64,000 nt of DNA from Nocardiopsis kunsanensis DSM 44524 (lineage in GTDB: Bacteria > Actinomycetota > Actinomycetes > Streptosporangiales > Streptosporangiaceae): the NCBI RefSeq assembly GCF_000340965.1, contig NZ_ANAY01000006.1, positions 307,704-371,703 of the forward strand, in the 5' to 3' direction. The notes beneath the pieces were generated by a model, which was not told where the DNA came from, ran no database searches, and saw only the letters and a list, made by a program, of their open reading frames with translations. The stretch's first letter is position 1. Every line of letters starts with the position of its first letter. Below, one piece after another: positions 46,247-55,816 of this stretch. Made by a program: the position numbers and the translations under genes.

Positions 46247-49200
46247 TCACTCCTCACCCTCGGGTCGGTCGGTACCACGGCGGCTCCGGGCCCCGAAGCG
46301 GCGGCGGACGGGTTTGCGGCGGGTTCCCCGGCGCCGCCCCCCGCCCCTCAGGTCCGGGAAGGGTCCGGTCGTCGTGGTCCTCTCGCGCGCGGACTCGTCA
46401 CCGCCTCCGGTGGGCGCGTTCGCGCTTGCCTCCTCGGCACCGGGGGCCGCTGCGGCCTCCGCGTGCGGACCGGAGGCCGTTGCGGCGCTCTCCGCAGTCT
46501 CCTCCGTGCCCCGGCCCGTGGCTGCGCGCCTACCGCGGCCACCGCGGCCGGAACGGCGCAGGCGGTCGGGCCGGTGCGGGCGCGGCGGCGGGGTGGCGGC
46601 GATGAGGCGGGCCTCCTCGTCGGTGCGCACGCCGGGTGCGGCCAGAACCGTGACCACGAGCAGCAGGCTTCCCTGGGTGAGGATCCACGCGGTGTGCACG
46701 TGGTCGGTGTGCCACACCCGGAGCCGGCCGCCGTCGGTCGGCAGCTCCCAGGCCTGTGTCCCGTTCTCGGTCGGGACGGGGGACAGCTCGGCCCCGTCGA
46801 GAGTGGCGCTCCACGTGCTGTCGGCGGGTTCGGCCAGGGCCAGGCGGCGTCCGGCGGGACCGTCACCGATCTCGGCCGTCATGTCCCCGGCATCGCCCTC
46901 GACCACCAGGGCCGTGGAGTTCAGACCGTCCTCGGGGACCTCGCGCAGGGCACCGGTCTCCTCGGACACACGCCAGAGCCCGTAGTGGTCGGACAGGGAC
47001 TGCCGGTCCAGACCGGGGGTGCCGTCCAGGACGTCGACCATGGTGGCCTGTTCGGGCCCCGAGTCCTCCGGGCTCGGGTAGAGCACGTACTGCACCCCGT
47101 GATCGATGAGGGTGTGCAGCTGGTCACCGCCCTGTCCTGCGCTGAGCTGGGCCACGGCGCGGTCCGTCCCGGCGCCGAGGGACTGGTCGGGAACGACGGC
47201 CTCTTCGCCCAGGTGCAGTTCGCGTCCGCGGACCACGGTGTAGTCGACGTTGCCCTCCCCGTCAGGCGCGAGCACGAGGGCACGCGGTTCGGTCCCGTCG
47301 TCACTGCGGCTCTGCAACGCCCCGGTGACGGTCTCGGGGGCGTGTGCCGTGACGGGCCCGTCGGCGCCCTCCCACATCCACAGGGCGGCGGCCGTGGCCG
47401 GTGTGGCCAGAGCGAGCAGGGTGACGGCGAGGGCGAACCCGCGCCGCCAGTCGAACCACCACCGCAGGTCCTCACGGGCACCCCCGTGGTCGCCGCGGAC
47501 CATGTCACCGATCGCACGGGCGGAGGTGCCCGCGGACATGAGTACGGCGGTCGCGGTGAAGGAGAGCGCCACGCCGGGCCAGACCGGTGCGGGCGGGCCG
47601 CCGAAGTAGGGCTCGATGACCAGACGGCTGGTCAGGATCGCCACGAGCAGCCCGAACAGGGCCAACGACCATCCTGCGGCCACGACCATGCGGTTGCGCA
47701 GCAGCAACAGCGCCAGGAGGGCGGCGGCCAGGAAGCCTGCGGTGACCCAGACCGGCGGCGCGCCGGGACCGCCGGGGGAGAGCAGGAGCAGATCGAACGG
47801 GTCGGCACCGGGTTCGGAGAGTTCGGGCCGGTGCAGCCCGGCTTCCAACAACCACAACGTGGGGTGCAGGAACAGCTCCAGCGACCACGGCAGCAGCAGG
47901 ACGATCGGCAGCGCAAGGCTCAGGCCGATGCTGACGCAGAGGCGGCGCCCGACGTGCCCGAAGGCCACGACCACCAGGACCCCGGTGACCAGGGACAGCA
48001 GCCACAGCATGGGCACGAACGCGGTGGAGACGCTCAGGATCAGACCCAGCCCCCATGCGGCGCGCCGGGACGCCTTCTCGGGGAGGCTGACCACACGCAC
48101 CAGCAGAAGCGCCAGTACCGGAAGCAGGGCGTGCACCAGCGCCGTTCCCAGGCGTCCTTGCGCGACGGCTCCCGTGGCGACGGGCAGCAGCGCGTAGGTG
48201 CCGGCCAGCCACAGGCGTGCGGGGGCGTAACGCAGCACGTCCTTGGCCAGCAGGTAGGCGGTGCCGCCGGCCAGGGGGACACAACCGAGCAGGATCACCG
48301 TCACGGCGAGCCAGGGTTGGCCGAGGGTGAGTGTGGACAGCAGCGCCAGCAGCCCGACGTAGGGCGGCACCGGTCCGCCGGCGCCGATCCCGCTGTCGGG
48401 GTTGGCGGACAGGTAGAGCGACCACAGGTCGGCGGCGCTGCCGGCCACCGGGGGCAGGGCCCCGCCGGCGAGCAGGTCTCCGAAGAGCAAGGACCGTCCG
48501 GCGATCAGCGAGACCACGGACAGGGCGAGCACGAGCGCGACCCCGTGGCGGCTCACGACCCTGCGCAGGAAACTCTGGTTGTCGGAGAGGACCTCGTCCT
48601 CGTCGTCGGGGTTGGGGGGCGCGGTCACGGCCTGGTGGCGTCCGGGGGTGTTGAGGACGGTGTCACCGGTCAGCACCGCAGTGAGGGCGTCGATGAACTG
48701 CCGAATCGCCACCCCGTGCGCCAGGAAGGGCCGGATCGCGCTGTAGGTGCGGCGGCGGTCCCGGCGCCGCCGGGAGCGGGCACGGACGAGTTTGATCGGC
48801 CTCAGGTAGATCAGTGTGATCGCGGCGGCCTCGTCGAGCGCGTTCGCCGGCTGTTTGATGAGCAGGTACATGACCACGCGCATCAGGGATGCGAAGGAAT
48901 TGCGCAGCAGGGCCGCAACCATGCCACCGGCGGGCAGGTTGGCCAGCAGCACGAACACCGCGTGGCGCCGGTCCACCCGCCTGGGGTGGTTGCGAGCCGC
49001 GGAGATCTCCCTGCGCCGTCGGGAGGAGGCCTCTGCGTGGTGGGCGACGGCGTCCGTGACCACCAGTGCCCGGAGCCCGGCGCCGCCCACACGCCAGCAG
49101 AAGTCGATGTCGTCGCGGAACAGCGGCAGGGAGGGATCGAATCCGCCGAGGCGGTCCCACACGTCCCGGCGCACGAGCATGCCGGCGCTGGAGACCGCCA

Positions 49201-49735
49201 GGACCTGCCGGTTCCCGTCGTGCTGGCCGTGATCGAACTCGCGCTGTTCCAGACCGGTCTCGCGCCGCCCCGCGCCGTCGATGGTCACCCCGACCTCGAC
49301 GAGCAGTCGCCGGTCGAACCAGTCCCGCAGCTTGGGCCCCAGAACGGCCGCACGGGGGTCCCGGTCGGCTGCGGCGAGGAGCTGTTCGAGGGTGTCGGCC
49401 GCCGGGGTGAGGTCGTCGTGGATCAACCAGATCCACTCGGTGGCGCCTTCGCCGGAGCCCCGTACCCGGGTGGTCGAACGCGGCAGGTCCAGGGCGGCGC
49501 GCACGGCGTCGCCGTACCCCGTCCCGGGCGGTTGCCCGGTGATGGAGTCCGAGGGCAGGTACTCGGCGAGGATGTCGACGCTGCCGTCGGTGCTTCCGGT
49601 GTCCGCGGCGACGACGCGCTGCAGCGGTCGGGTCTGTGCTCGCAGCGCCGACATCGTCTCGGAGAGCCAACGGGCCCCGTCGTGGGTCACGACGACCGCG
49701 GTGACGACGTGGCGGGCGGAGTCCTGGTCAAGCAC
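46247..49735 (-). CDS. Large membrane glycosyltransferase (GT2 domain plus multi-TM)
   Basis: 1162 residues. The N-terminal GT2 domain (1-250) has VVVTHDGARWLSETM, a DTGSTDGS sugar-nucleotide motif, HDD, and FRDDIDFCWR. About 12-14 TM helices follow (410-830), then a ~200-residue extracytoplasmic part, one late TM, and a basic Arg-rich tail. Related actinobacterial proteins work on cell-envelope polysaccharides, probably with polyprenyl-phosphate donors. Synteny with DUF5719, DUF3499, manB, whiB and fbiAB matches the conserved mycobacterial region. Starts ATG 49735. Confidence 0.9.
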   Translation of the reverse strand: MLDQDSARHVVTAVVVTHDGARWLSETMSALRAQTRPLQRVVAADTGSTDGSVDILAEYLPSDSITGQPPGTGYGDAVRAALDLPRSTTRVRGSGEGATEWIWLIHDDLTPAADTLEQLLAAADRDPRAAVLGPKLRDWFDRRLLVEVGVTIDGAGRRETGLEQREFDHGQHDGNRQVLAVSSAGMLVRRDVWDRLGGFDPSLPLFRDDIDFCWRVGGAGLRALVVTDAVAHHAEASSRRRREISAARNHPRRVDRRHAVFVLLANLPAGGMVAALLRNSFASLMRVVMYLLIKQPANALDEAAAITLIYLRPIKLVRARSRRRRDRRRTYSAIRPFLAHGVAIRQFIDALTAVLTGDTVLNTPGRHQAVTAPPNPDDEDEVLSDNQSFLRRVVSRHGVALVLALSVVSLIAGRSLLFGDLLAGGALPPVAGSAADLWSLYLSANPDSGIGAGGPVPPYVGLLALLSTLTLGQPWLAVTVILLGCVPLAGGTAYLLAKDVLRYAPARLWLAGTYALLPVATGAVAQGRLGTALVHALLPVLALLLVRVVSLPEKASRRAAWGLGLILSVSTAFVPMLWLLSLVTGVLVVVAFGHVGRRLCVSIGLSLALPIVLLLPWSLELFLHPTLWLLEAGLHRPELSEPGADPFDLLLLSPGGPGAPPVWVTAGFLAAALLALLLLRNRMVVAAGWSLALFGLLVAILTSRLVIEPYFGGPPAPVWPGVALSFTATAVLMSAGTSARAIGDMVRGDHGGAREDLRWWFDWRRGFALAVTLLALATPATAAALWMWEGADGPVTAHAPETVTGALQSRSDDGTEPRALVLAPDGEGNVDYTVVRGRELHLGEEAVVPDQSLGAGTDRAVAQLSAGQGGDQLHTLIDHGVQYVLYPSPEDSGPEQATMVDVLDGTPGLDRQSLSDHYGLWRVSEETGALREVPEDGLNSTALVVEGDAGDMTAEIGDGPAGRRLALAEPADSTWSATLDGAELSPVPTENGTQAWELPTDGGRLRVWHTDHVHTAWILTQGSLLLVVTVLAAPGVRTDEEARLIAATPPPRPHRPDRLRRSGRGGRGRRAATGRGTEETAESAATASGPHAEAAAAPGAEEASANAPTGGGDESARERTTTTGPFPDLRGGGRRRGTRRKPVRRRFGARSRRGTDRPEGEE

Positions 49736-49950
49736 GGCTGTAGTGGGTTCACTTCCGGAGAGGGGCCGTCCCGCGAAGGGGCGCGGGACTGCTGAGACGA
49801 GACATCACGATACGCGACTCGGCACCATTACGTACCTATTCCGCACACGGAGACGGCGCCGCTCCATAGGCGTCATATCGGGGCATTCAACCGTGACACG
49901 GCCGCACCCGCCAATTACGACCTCAGTCCTGAACAGCTCCACACACGAAA

Positions 49951-49986
49951 GACGCGCACCACGGTGGATCCACCGTGGTGCGCGTC
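49951..49986 (-). terminator. 36-base perfect palindrome, whiB terminator
   Basis: GACGCGCACCACGGTGGA + TCCACCGTGGTGCGCGTC is a perfect inverted repeat centred on GGATCC. In the whiB direction it begins 14 bases past the stop and is followed by TTTCG, a weak U-run. It is the clearest intrinsic terminator in the window. The rest of the 49736-49999 gap shows no gene. Confidence 0.8.
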
Positions 49987-49999
49987 TCGGCCGGTCTAC

Positions 50000-50287
50000 C
50001 TAGAGCATGTCCGCGAGGAAATCGAAATCTCCTCCGGCGGCTTTCTTCAACCGCCGGCGTTCCCTCTCGGAGAGTCCCCCCCAGATACCGAAGCGCTCGT
50101 CGTGCTCCAATGCGTACTCCAGGCACTCGGCCCGGACCTCGCAGGACTGGCAGACCTTCTTCGCCTCCCTCGTGGAGCCGCCCTTCTCAGGAAAGAAAGC
50201 CTCCGGGTCGGTCTGCGCGCACAGTGCACGTTCCTGCCAGCCCAGATCTTCGTCCGAGCCGTGCGCCAGCGGGATGACCTCGCTCAT
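50000..50287 (-). CDS. whiB: WhiB-family iron-sulfur regulator (WhiB/WhmD type)
   Basis: 95 residues. Four Cys ligands of a 4Fe-4S cluster at C23, C46, C49 and C55 (C-x22-C-x2-C-x5-C). GIWGG turn at 67-71 and a basic RERRRLKKA DNA-binding tail. AGGAGGTGCGC precedes the ATG, a near-ideal ribosome binding site, which fixes the start at 50287. Members next to fbiA/fbiB and manB are WhiB2/WhmD (WhiB in Streptomyces), required for sporulation septation and cell division. The name is supported by synteny. Confidence 0.94.
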   Translation of the reverse strand: MSEVIPLAHGSDEDLGWQERALCAQTDPEAFFPEKGGSTREAKKVCQSCEVRAECLEYALEHDERFGIWGGLSERERRRLKKAAGGDFDFLADML

Positions 50288-50525
50288 GCGCACCTCCTGT
50301 TGCCCCCCATAGATGTCCCCGGCCCTTTTCATCCCCCGGGCCGGGTTGAATCCCACCTTGAAATTACACGCGTGACACTCGCGGTGCGTCAAGCGTCCTG
50401 CGTGGTGATCCACTGAATATCATGTCGCGAACTGCCGGCGGCAGGCCCGCGATGTCCGTTCTGTGGATTACCACGCATTTCACGCACGTCCTGGTCGGCG
50501 GGGAGCACGGAGGCCCGGGGCGGGC

Positions 50526-51992
50526 TCAGCGCCGGCCGTCGTTGCCGTACCAGCCCTGCTGACCCCCGGATTCCCCTTGTCCTTGCTGGTCAGAGCCGTA
50601 TGCATCGGAGTTCCCGTACGCACCTCCGTAACCCGCGCCACCTTGCGAGGACGCATCAGTACCAGCGTTCTCACCGGAGTTAAAGAATGGGTCAACTCCG
50701 GGGGTGGACGGTGTGTCCTGGCCCTGCTGGTACTGCTGATCGGCGCCCTGGTACCAGCCGTACTGGATGGCGTCCAGGGCCGCCTGCTCTCCGGAGGAGG
50801 CCTGCTGGGGCTGGTCGGCCCCGGGCTGCGGTGCGTACTGGGAGGGGTCGTAACCCTGCCCGTAGGCCTGCTGCTGGCCGTAGGCGGAGGGGTCGTAGGC
50901 CTGCTGCGCGCCACTGCCGTAGATCTGCTGACCGTAGGCGTCCTGCCCGTAGGCCTGCTGGGCACCGGTCCCGTAGGCCTGCTGCTGGCCGTAGGCGGAG
51001 GGGTCGTAGGCCTGCTGAGCACCGGTCCCGTAGGCCGCCGGCTGACCGTAGGCGTCCTGCCCGTACGCGGAAGGATCGTAGGCCTGCTGCTGACCGTAGG
51101 CGTCCTGCCCGTAGGCCTGCTGGCCGCCCGTGCCGTAGGCCTGCCCGTAGGCGGAGGGGTCGTAGGCCTGCTGCGCACCGGTCCCGTAGGCCCCCGGCTG
51201 GCCGTAGGCGTCCTGCCCGTAGACCTGCTGACCGTACGCGGACGGATCGTAGGCCTGCTGGCCGCCCGTGCCGTAGGCCTGCCCGTAGGCGGAGGGGTCG
51301 TAGGCCTGCTGCGCACCACTGCCGTGGACCTGCTGACCGTACACGTCCTGACCGTAGGCCTGCTGCGCACCGGTCCCGTAGGCCGCCGGCTGGCCGTAGG
51401 CGTCCTGCCCGTAGACCTGCTGACCGTACGCGGAAGGATCGTAGGACTGCTGCTGGCCGTAGGCGTCCTGACCGTAGCTGGCGAAGGGCTGCTGGGCACC
51501 GGTCGCGGGCGGGAAGCCCTGCGGGTTGTACTGGCCGACCTGGGGCACGGGCCGCGGCACCAGGTTCGGGTCGTTGAAGGCCTTCAGGAGGAAGAAGCCG
51601 AACAAGGCCAGCGGGGCCCCGGTCGCCAGCACGCCGATGAACACGGCGAAGCCCTCCCCCATGTTCTCCGAGTACTGCATGAACACGGTGATGAGGTTGA
51701 CCAGCGCGAACAACAGCCCCACACCGGTCATGACCATGGCGGTCACGACGACCGGGAGCGCGCGCGGCTTGGTGCCCTCACTGGTCAGGACCAGCGCGAC
51801 GGCCGCCGCGAGGAGAGCCAGGACGGTGAACCCGAACGGGAATTCCATACCGGTAGGGCCGCCCAGGCCGGACGTACCACCGCTCGTGCGCGCGATCAGA
51901 CTGATCAGGCCCGACAGCATCGAGGCGCCGACCGCACCGATCAGGACCCACGCCGCGGGAAGGCGCAAGCGTTCCAGAGTTTCGTTGTTCAA
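50526..51992 (-). CDS. Four-TM membrane protein with Tyr/Gly/Gln prion-like tail (DUF5336-like)
   Basis: 488 residues. Four TM helices lie at about 11-35, 50-72, 80-106 and 112-138. From about 165 to 400 the sequence is a degenerate tandem repeat built from AYGQ, DAYGQ, YDPSAYGQ and AYGTGAQQ units, almost free of charge except Asp. A Gly/Ser/Gln-rich tail follows (ASSQGGAGYGGAYGNSDAYG). This composition resembles prion-like or phase-separating domains. The DNA at about 50800-51490 is correspondingly repetitive. It looks like mycobacterial DUF5336 proteins. The tail faces the cytoplasm if both termini are inside. Role unknown. Confidence 0.85.
   Translation of the reverse strand: MNNETLERLRLPAAWVLIGAVGASMLSGLISLIARTSGGTSGLGGPTGMEFPFGFTVLALLAAAVALVLTSEGTKPRALPVVVTAMVMTGVGLLFALVNLITVFMQYSENMGEGFAVFIGVLATGAPLALFGFFLLKAFNDPNLVPRPVPQVGQYNPQGFPPATGAQQPFASYGQDAYGQQQSYDPSAYGQQVYGQDAYGQPAAYGTGAQQAYGQDVYGQQVHGSGAQQAYDPSAYGQAYGTGGQQAYDPSAYGQQVYGQDAYGQPGAYGTGAQQAYDPSAYGQAYGTGGQQAYGQDAYGQQQAYDPSAYGQDAYGQPAAYGTGAQQAYDPSAYGQQQAYGTGAQQAYGQDAYGQQIYGSGAQQAYDPSAYGQQQAYGQGYDPSQYAPQPGADQPQQASSGEQAALDAIQYGWYQGADQQYQQGQDTPSTPGVDPFFNSGENAGTDASSQGGAGYGGAYGNSDAYGSDQQGQGESGGQQGWYGNDGRR
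50800..51490. repeat. Imperfect tandem repeats within the prion-like coding region
   Basis: Recurring units such as TAGGCCTGCTG and CCGTAGGCGTCCTG (as read on the + strand) recur many times with small changes, encoding the AYGQ-type repeats. Spacing is in multiples of three. Copy number could vary between strains by slippage or recombination. Confidence 0.8.
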
Positions 51993-52240
51993 GAGAGGTT
52001 CCCCTCTTCCGCTTCATCGCCGTCGCGTCGGTCGAAGCTTGGCATATCGTCGGACTGTCGGGTGAATCGGCCGGGTCCAGACAGAGATGGGGACAGCCGG
52101 ACACTCCGGGCCGTGAAATGGGATGGCGGTCTGCGTACCGGGGTTCGCGAACCCCCGATCTCGGTACGGTCACGCGCCGCTCGGGTCGCACCGCGGGGCA
52201 GAGGACCCATACGTGTCTCCAGACTGCCAGACTTGGACGC
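51993..52240. promoter_or_regulatory. Divergent promoter region, prion-like gene / fbiA
   Basis: A 248-base gap. AGAGGGGAACCTC-like purine-rich sequence just before the leftward ATG (51992) is its ribosome binding site. On the right, little space and a weak site precede the fbiA ATG, so fbiA may be leaderless or weakly translated. No operator found. Confidence 0.35.
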
Positions 52241-53221
52241 ATGCGGATAGTCGTACCGGCCGGCGGTATCGGCGGCGCCCGCTTCCTCCGCGGCCTCAAG
52301 GCCGCTCTCGGGACGGACGCGCCGACCTCCGAAGAGCAGACCACAGACCCTTCCATCACCGTCATCGGGAACACCGGCGACGACATCACACTGTTCGGGC
52401 TCCGGATCTGTCCGGATCTGGACACCGTGATGTACACCCTGGGCGGCGGCATCGACGACGACCGGGGCTGGGGAAGGAAGGACGAGTCCTTCACAGTCAA
52501 GGAAGAGCTCGCCGCCTATGGGATGAAACCCACATGGTTCGGCCTCGGTGACCGTGACACCGCCACGCACATCGTACGCGCGCAGATGATCGCTGCCGGA
52601 TTCCCTCTCTCCGCGGTGACCGAGGCCCTGTGCGACCGCTGGCAGCCGGGGGTGCGGCTGCTGCCGATGACCGACGACCAGGTGGAAACACACGTGGTGG
52701 TGGAGGAGGAGGGCCGCACACGCGCGATCCACTTCCAGGAATGGTGGATCCGGTACCGTGCCGCCCTCCCGGCCCGCCAGTTCGTGGCCATGGGCGCCGA
52801 GTCGGCCAAACCGGCCCCCGGGGTGCTGGAGGCCGTCGCCCAGGCGGACGCGGTGATCCTGCCGCCGTCCAACCCGGTAGTGAGTGTGGGCTCGGTCTTC
52901 CAGGTGCCCGGGATCCGTGAGGCCATGCTCGACAAGACCGTCGTCGGGGTCTCACCCATCATCGGGGGCGCGCCCGTGCGCGGCATGGCCGACGCCTGCC
53001 TGTCCGCCATCGGGGTGGCCACCGACGCGGGCGCGGTCGCCGAGCACCTGGGCTCCGATCTGCTCGACGGGTGGCTGGTCGACGAGGCCGACGCCGGAAC
53101 CGAGGTCGAGGGGATCGATGTACGGTCCCGTCCCCTGTACATGAGCGACCCGGAGTCCACCGAGGCCCTCGCCCGCGCGGCGGTGGACCTGGCGACCGAG
53201 CTCTCGGAGGCGCGCGCGTGA
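52241..53221 (+). CDS. fbiA: F420 biosynthesis: 2-phospho-L-lactate transferase family
   Basis: 326 residues of the CofD/FbiA family. [18 protein letters not shown] at the N-terminus, [11 protein letters not shown], and [11 protein letters not shown], with [12 protein letters not shown] for FO and nucleotide binding. It moves a phospho-enolpyruvyl or lactyl group from the guanosine-activated precursor to FO, giving (dehydro-)F420-0. The ATG at 52241 gives the conserved start. Its stop overlaps fbiB (GTGA). Next to whiB as in mycobacteria. Confidence 0.96.
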   Translation: MRIVVPAGGIGGARFLRGLKAALGTDAPTSEEQTTDPSITVIGNTGDDITLFGLRICPDLDTVMYTLGGGIDDDRGWGRKDESFTVKEELAAYGMKPTWFGLGDRDTATHIVRAQMIAAGFPLSAVTEALCDRWQPGVRLLPMTDDQVETHVVVEEEGRTRAIHFQEWWIRYRAALPARQFVAMGAESAKPAPGVLEAVAQADAVILPPSNPVVSVGSVFQVPGIREAMLDKTVVGVSPIIGGAPVRGMADACLSAIGVATDAGAVAEHLGSDLLDGWLVDEADAGTEVEGIDVRSRPLYMSDPESTEALARAAVDLATELSEARA

Positions 53222-54513
53222 TCAGCGAACTGCGGGTCCGCGGTCTGGCCGGCGTTCCGGAGGTGCGGGAGGGCGACGACCTGGCACACCTGATCGCCGA
53301 TGCCGTCCGCTCTTCGGACACGGCCCTGGCCGACGGGGACGTGCTCGTCGTGACGTCCAAGATTGTGAGCAAGGCCGAGGGGCGTTCGCGCCGGACGGGA
53401 CGCGAGGAGGCCATCACGGCCGAGACCGAACGGGTGGTGGCCCGGGCCGGGCAGACCCGTATCGTGCAGACCCGCCAGGGTCTGGTCATGGCGGCCGCGG
53501 GGGTGGACGCCTCCAACGTCGAGCCGGGCACGGTACTGCTGCTGCCCGAGGACTCCGACGCTTCGGCCCGTGCGTTGCGGGCTGGGCTGCGCGAGCGCCT
53601 CGGGGTGAACGTAGCGGTCGTGGTCTCCGACACCTTCGGCCGCCCCTGGCGTATCGGCCAGACCGACGTGGCCATCGGCACGGCCGGGATACCGCCCCTG
53701 GAGGACCTGCGCGGAACCCCCGACAGCAGCGGGCAGGTCATGGAGGCCACGGTCAACGCGGTCGCCGACGAGATCGCCGGCGCCGGTGAGCTGGTCAAGG
53801 GCAAGACCTCCGGTGTACCCGTAGCAGTGGTCAGCGGCCTGGCCGGAATGGTCACCGAGGAGGACGGTCCCGGCGCGGCCTCGTTGGTGCGGCCGGCCGA
53901 TGCGGACCTGTTCCGGTTCGGTTCACGCGACGTGGTGCCGGCCCGGCGCACGGTGCGCTCCTTCGCCGACACCCCGGTGGACCCGGCACTGGTCCGACGG
54001 GCCGTGGCCTCAGCGGTGACCGCGCCCGCGCCGCACCACACGACACCGTGGCGGTTCGTGCTGGTGGAGTCGCCGAAGGTGCGCGAGCGCCTGTTGGACG
54101 CGATGCTCGAGGCGTGGATCGCCGATCTGCGCGGCGACGGTTTCACCGAGGAGCGGATCGCTCGGCGTACCCGGCGCGGTAACGTGCTGCGCCACGCCCC
54201 GTCCCTGGTCGTCCCGTTCCTGGTGGCGGACGGCGCCCACCCCTATCCCGACGACCGACGCGCGGACGCGGAGCGCACGATGTTCCACGTCGCGATGGGC
54301 GCGGGGGTGCAGAACCTGCTCGTGGGCCTGGCGATGGAGGGCCTGGGCTCGGCGTGGATCTCCTCGACGATGTTCTGCCCCGATGTGGTCCGGGAGGTGC
54401 TGGACCTGCCGGCCGACTGGCAGCCGATGGGGTCGGTGGCCGTGGGTCACCCGGCCGAGCCGCCGGGCGACCGTCCGCCGCGCGATCCGGACGGCTTCGT
54501 CGTCGTGCGGTGA
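53218..54513 (+). CDS. fbiB: F420:gamma-glutamyl ligase / reductase, two-domain FbiB
   Basis: 431 residues. The CofE-like domain (1-245) has [13 protein letters not shown] and [21 protein letters not shown]. The C-terminal nitroreductase-like FMN domain (about 245-431) has [15 protein letters not shown] and [12 protein letters not shown]. The first adds glutamates to F420-0; the second reduces the dehydro form. GTG 53218 overlaps the fbiA stop by four bases. Full-length two-domain form as in mycobacteria. Confidence 0.96.
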   Translation: MISELRVRGLAGVPEVREGDDLAHLIADAVRSSDTALADGDVLVVTSKIVSKAEGRSRRTGREEAITAETERVVARAGQTRIVQTRQGLVMAAAGVDASNVEPGTVLLLPEDSDASARALRAGLRERLGVNVAVVVSDTFGRPWRIGQTDVAIGTAGIPPLEDLRGTPDSSGQVMEATVNAVADEIAGAGELVKGKTSGVPVAVVSGLAGMVTEEDGPGAASLVRPADADLFRFGSRDVVPARRTVRSFADTPVDPALVRRAVASAVTAPAPHHTTPWRFVLVESPKVRERLLDAMLEAWIADLRGDGFTEERIARRTRRGNVLRHAPSLVVPFLVADGAHPYPDDRRADAERTMFHVAMGAGVQNLLVGLAMEGLGSAWISSTMFCPDVVREVLDLPADWQPMGSVAVGHPAEPPGDRPPRDPDGFVVVR

Positions 54514-54618
54514 GACCGCGGGGCCGGGTGTGCGTGTCCAGGAGCATGCGGGCACCGCGGCCCCGCCGGGACGGGACCGCGTCCCCAAGAAAACCAAAAA
54601 CTATGTTTCCAATTTCCG

Positions 54619-54647
54619 TTGACGGTGCGGCGGCGCAACTCTAAGGT
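54619..54647 (+). promoter_or_regulatory. Promoter of the chitinase gene
   Basis: TTGACG (54619-54624), a 17-base spacer, and TAAGGT (54642-54647) form a good housekeeping-type promoter. It is 64 bases before the TTG start, within an AT-rich stretch. The 12-base direct repeats typical of Streptomyces chitinase promoters are not seen. Confidence 0.7.
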
Positions 54648-54710
54648 TTCTTAACAATTCCGGGCTCCCAGGAGTCCGCCTTCGTCCCCCGTCCGACGGA
54701 AGGAACCCCC

Positions 54711-55739
54711 TTGAGCACCCACCGTCACAGGAGAAGGACCGGGCCCCTCACCGGGCTCGTCCTGACCACCGCCCTCGCGCTCGGCACCGCAGGTGTGGCC
54801 GGCGCCGCACAGACGCCCGGGACGGCCGGGGCCGAGACCGCCGCCGACACCGCGCCCCAGCAGGGGGGCCAGTGGCTCACCGGATACTGGCACAACTTCG
54901 ACAACGGCTCCACGGTCATGCCGCTCGGCGACGTCCCCGAGGAGTACAACCTCGTGGCCGTGGCCTTCGCCGAGAACCACCCCGAACGCGACGGCGGCAT
55001 CACCTTCGAGCTCGCCGGTGACGAGCTCGGCGGTTACACCGACCAGGAGTTCCGCGACGACATCGCCGCCCTCCGGGCCGACGGGACCAGCGTCGTCATC
55101 TCGGTCGGCGGCGAGCTCGGGCACGTGGACGTCACCAACCCCGCCCAGGCCGAGAACTTCGCCGAGACCACCCACGAACTCATGGAGGACTACGGCTTCG
55201 ACGGCGTCGACATCGACCTGGAGCACGGCATCGACGCCGAGCACATGACCGACGCCCTGCGGCAGCTCGACGACCTGTCCGGAACCGACCCGGTCATCAC
55301 GATGGCGCCGCAGACCATCGACTTCCAGAGTCCGGACCGGGACTACTACCAGCTCGCGGAGAACATCTCCGACATCCTCACCATCGTGAACATGCAGTAC
55401 TACAACTCCGGGTCGATGCTGGGATGCGACGGCTCGGTGTACGAACAGGGCACCTCGGACTTCGTGGCCGCGCTCGCCTGCATCCAGCTCGAGATGGGGC
55501 TGGACCCGAGCCAGGTCGGCCTCGGCCTGCCCGCCGCCCCCGAGGCCGCCGGCGGCGGGTACATGCGGCCCCAGGGAGTCGTCGACGCCCTCGACTGCCT
55601 CGAGGAAGGCCGGTCCTGCGGCTCCTTCGCCCCCGAGTCGCCCTACGGGCCCATCGGCGGCGTGATGACCTGGTCGATCAACTGGGACGCCGCGAACGGT
55701 TACGAGTTCGCCGACACCGTCTCGCCGCAGCTGGACTGA
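54711..55739 (+). CDS. Secreted GH18 chitinase-like protein
   Basis: 342 residues. The signal peptide has a basic RHRRRT start, hydrophobic LTTALALGTAGVAGAA and a cleavage site near AGAAQ. The GH18 catalytic motif DGVDIDLEHG is complete, with Glu as proton donor. VISVGGELGHV and GGVMTWSINWDAANGYEF are other family blocks. There is no carbohydrate-binding domain. It resembles the compact bacterial chitinases (ChiD-like). TTG 54711 is preceded by GGAAGGA. It sits between fbiB and fbiC and has its own promoter. It may recycle chitin or N-acetylglucosamine polymers. Confidence 0.92.
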   Translation: MSTHRHRRRTGPLTGLVLTTALALGTAGVAGAAQTPGTAGAETAADTAPQQGGQWLTGYWHNFDNGSTVMPLGDVPEEYNLVAVAFAENHPERDGGITFELAGDELGGYTDQEFRDDIAALRADGTSVVISVGGELGHVDVTNPAQAENFAETTHELMEDYGFDGVDIDLEHGIDAEHMTDALRQLDDLSGTDPVITMAPQTIDFQSPDRDYYQLAENISDILTIVNMQYYNSGSMLGCDGSVYEQGTSDFVAALACIQLEMGLDPSQVGLGLPAAPEAAGGGYMRPQGVVDALDCLEEGRSCGSFAPESPYGPIGGVMTWSINWDAANGYEFADTVSPQLD

Positions 55740-55760
55740 CCCACCGCCCGACCCGCTGCA

Positions 55761-55800
55761 ACGAGGGGCGGGGCACCGCCCCCGGTGCCCCGCCCCTCGT
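55761..55800. terminator. Bidirectional hairpin, chitinase / fbiC
   Basis: ACGAGGGGCGGGGCACC (55761-55777) pairs perfectly over 17 bases with the segment at 55784-55800 around a six-base loop. TTCCT follows on the + strand. Separates two convergent genes. Confidence 0.82.
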
Positions 55801-55816
55801 TCCTGTGCTCGTCGGC

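Noticed and set aside
44837..49795. A 1652-codon open frame on the + strand
   Set aside because: It is the antisense frame of the GT2 membrane glycosyltransferase and DUF5719 genes; composition is Gly/Arg/Val-rich with no domain, as expected for high-GC shadow frames.
50800..51490. Regularly spaced repeats that could suggest a CRISPR array
   Set aside because: They are in frame, have no unique spacers of constant length, and encode AYGQ-type repeats.
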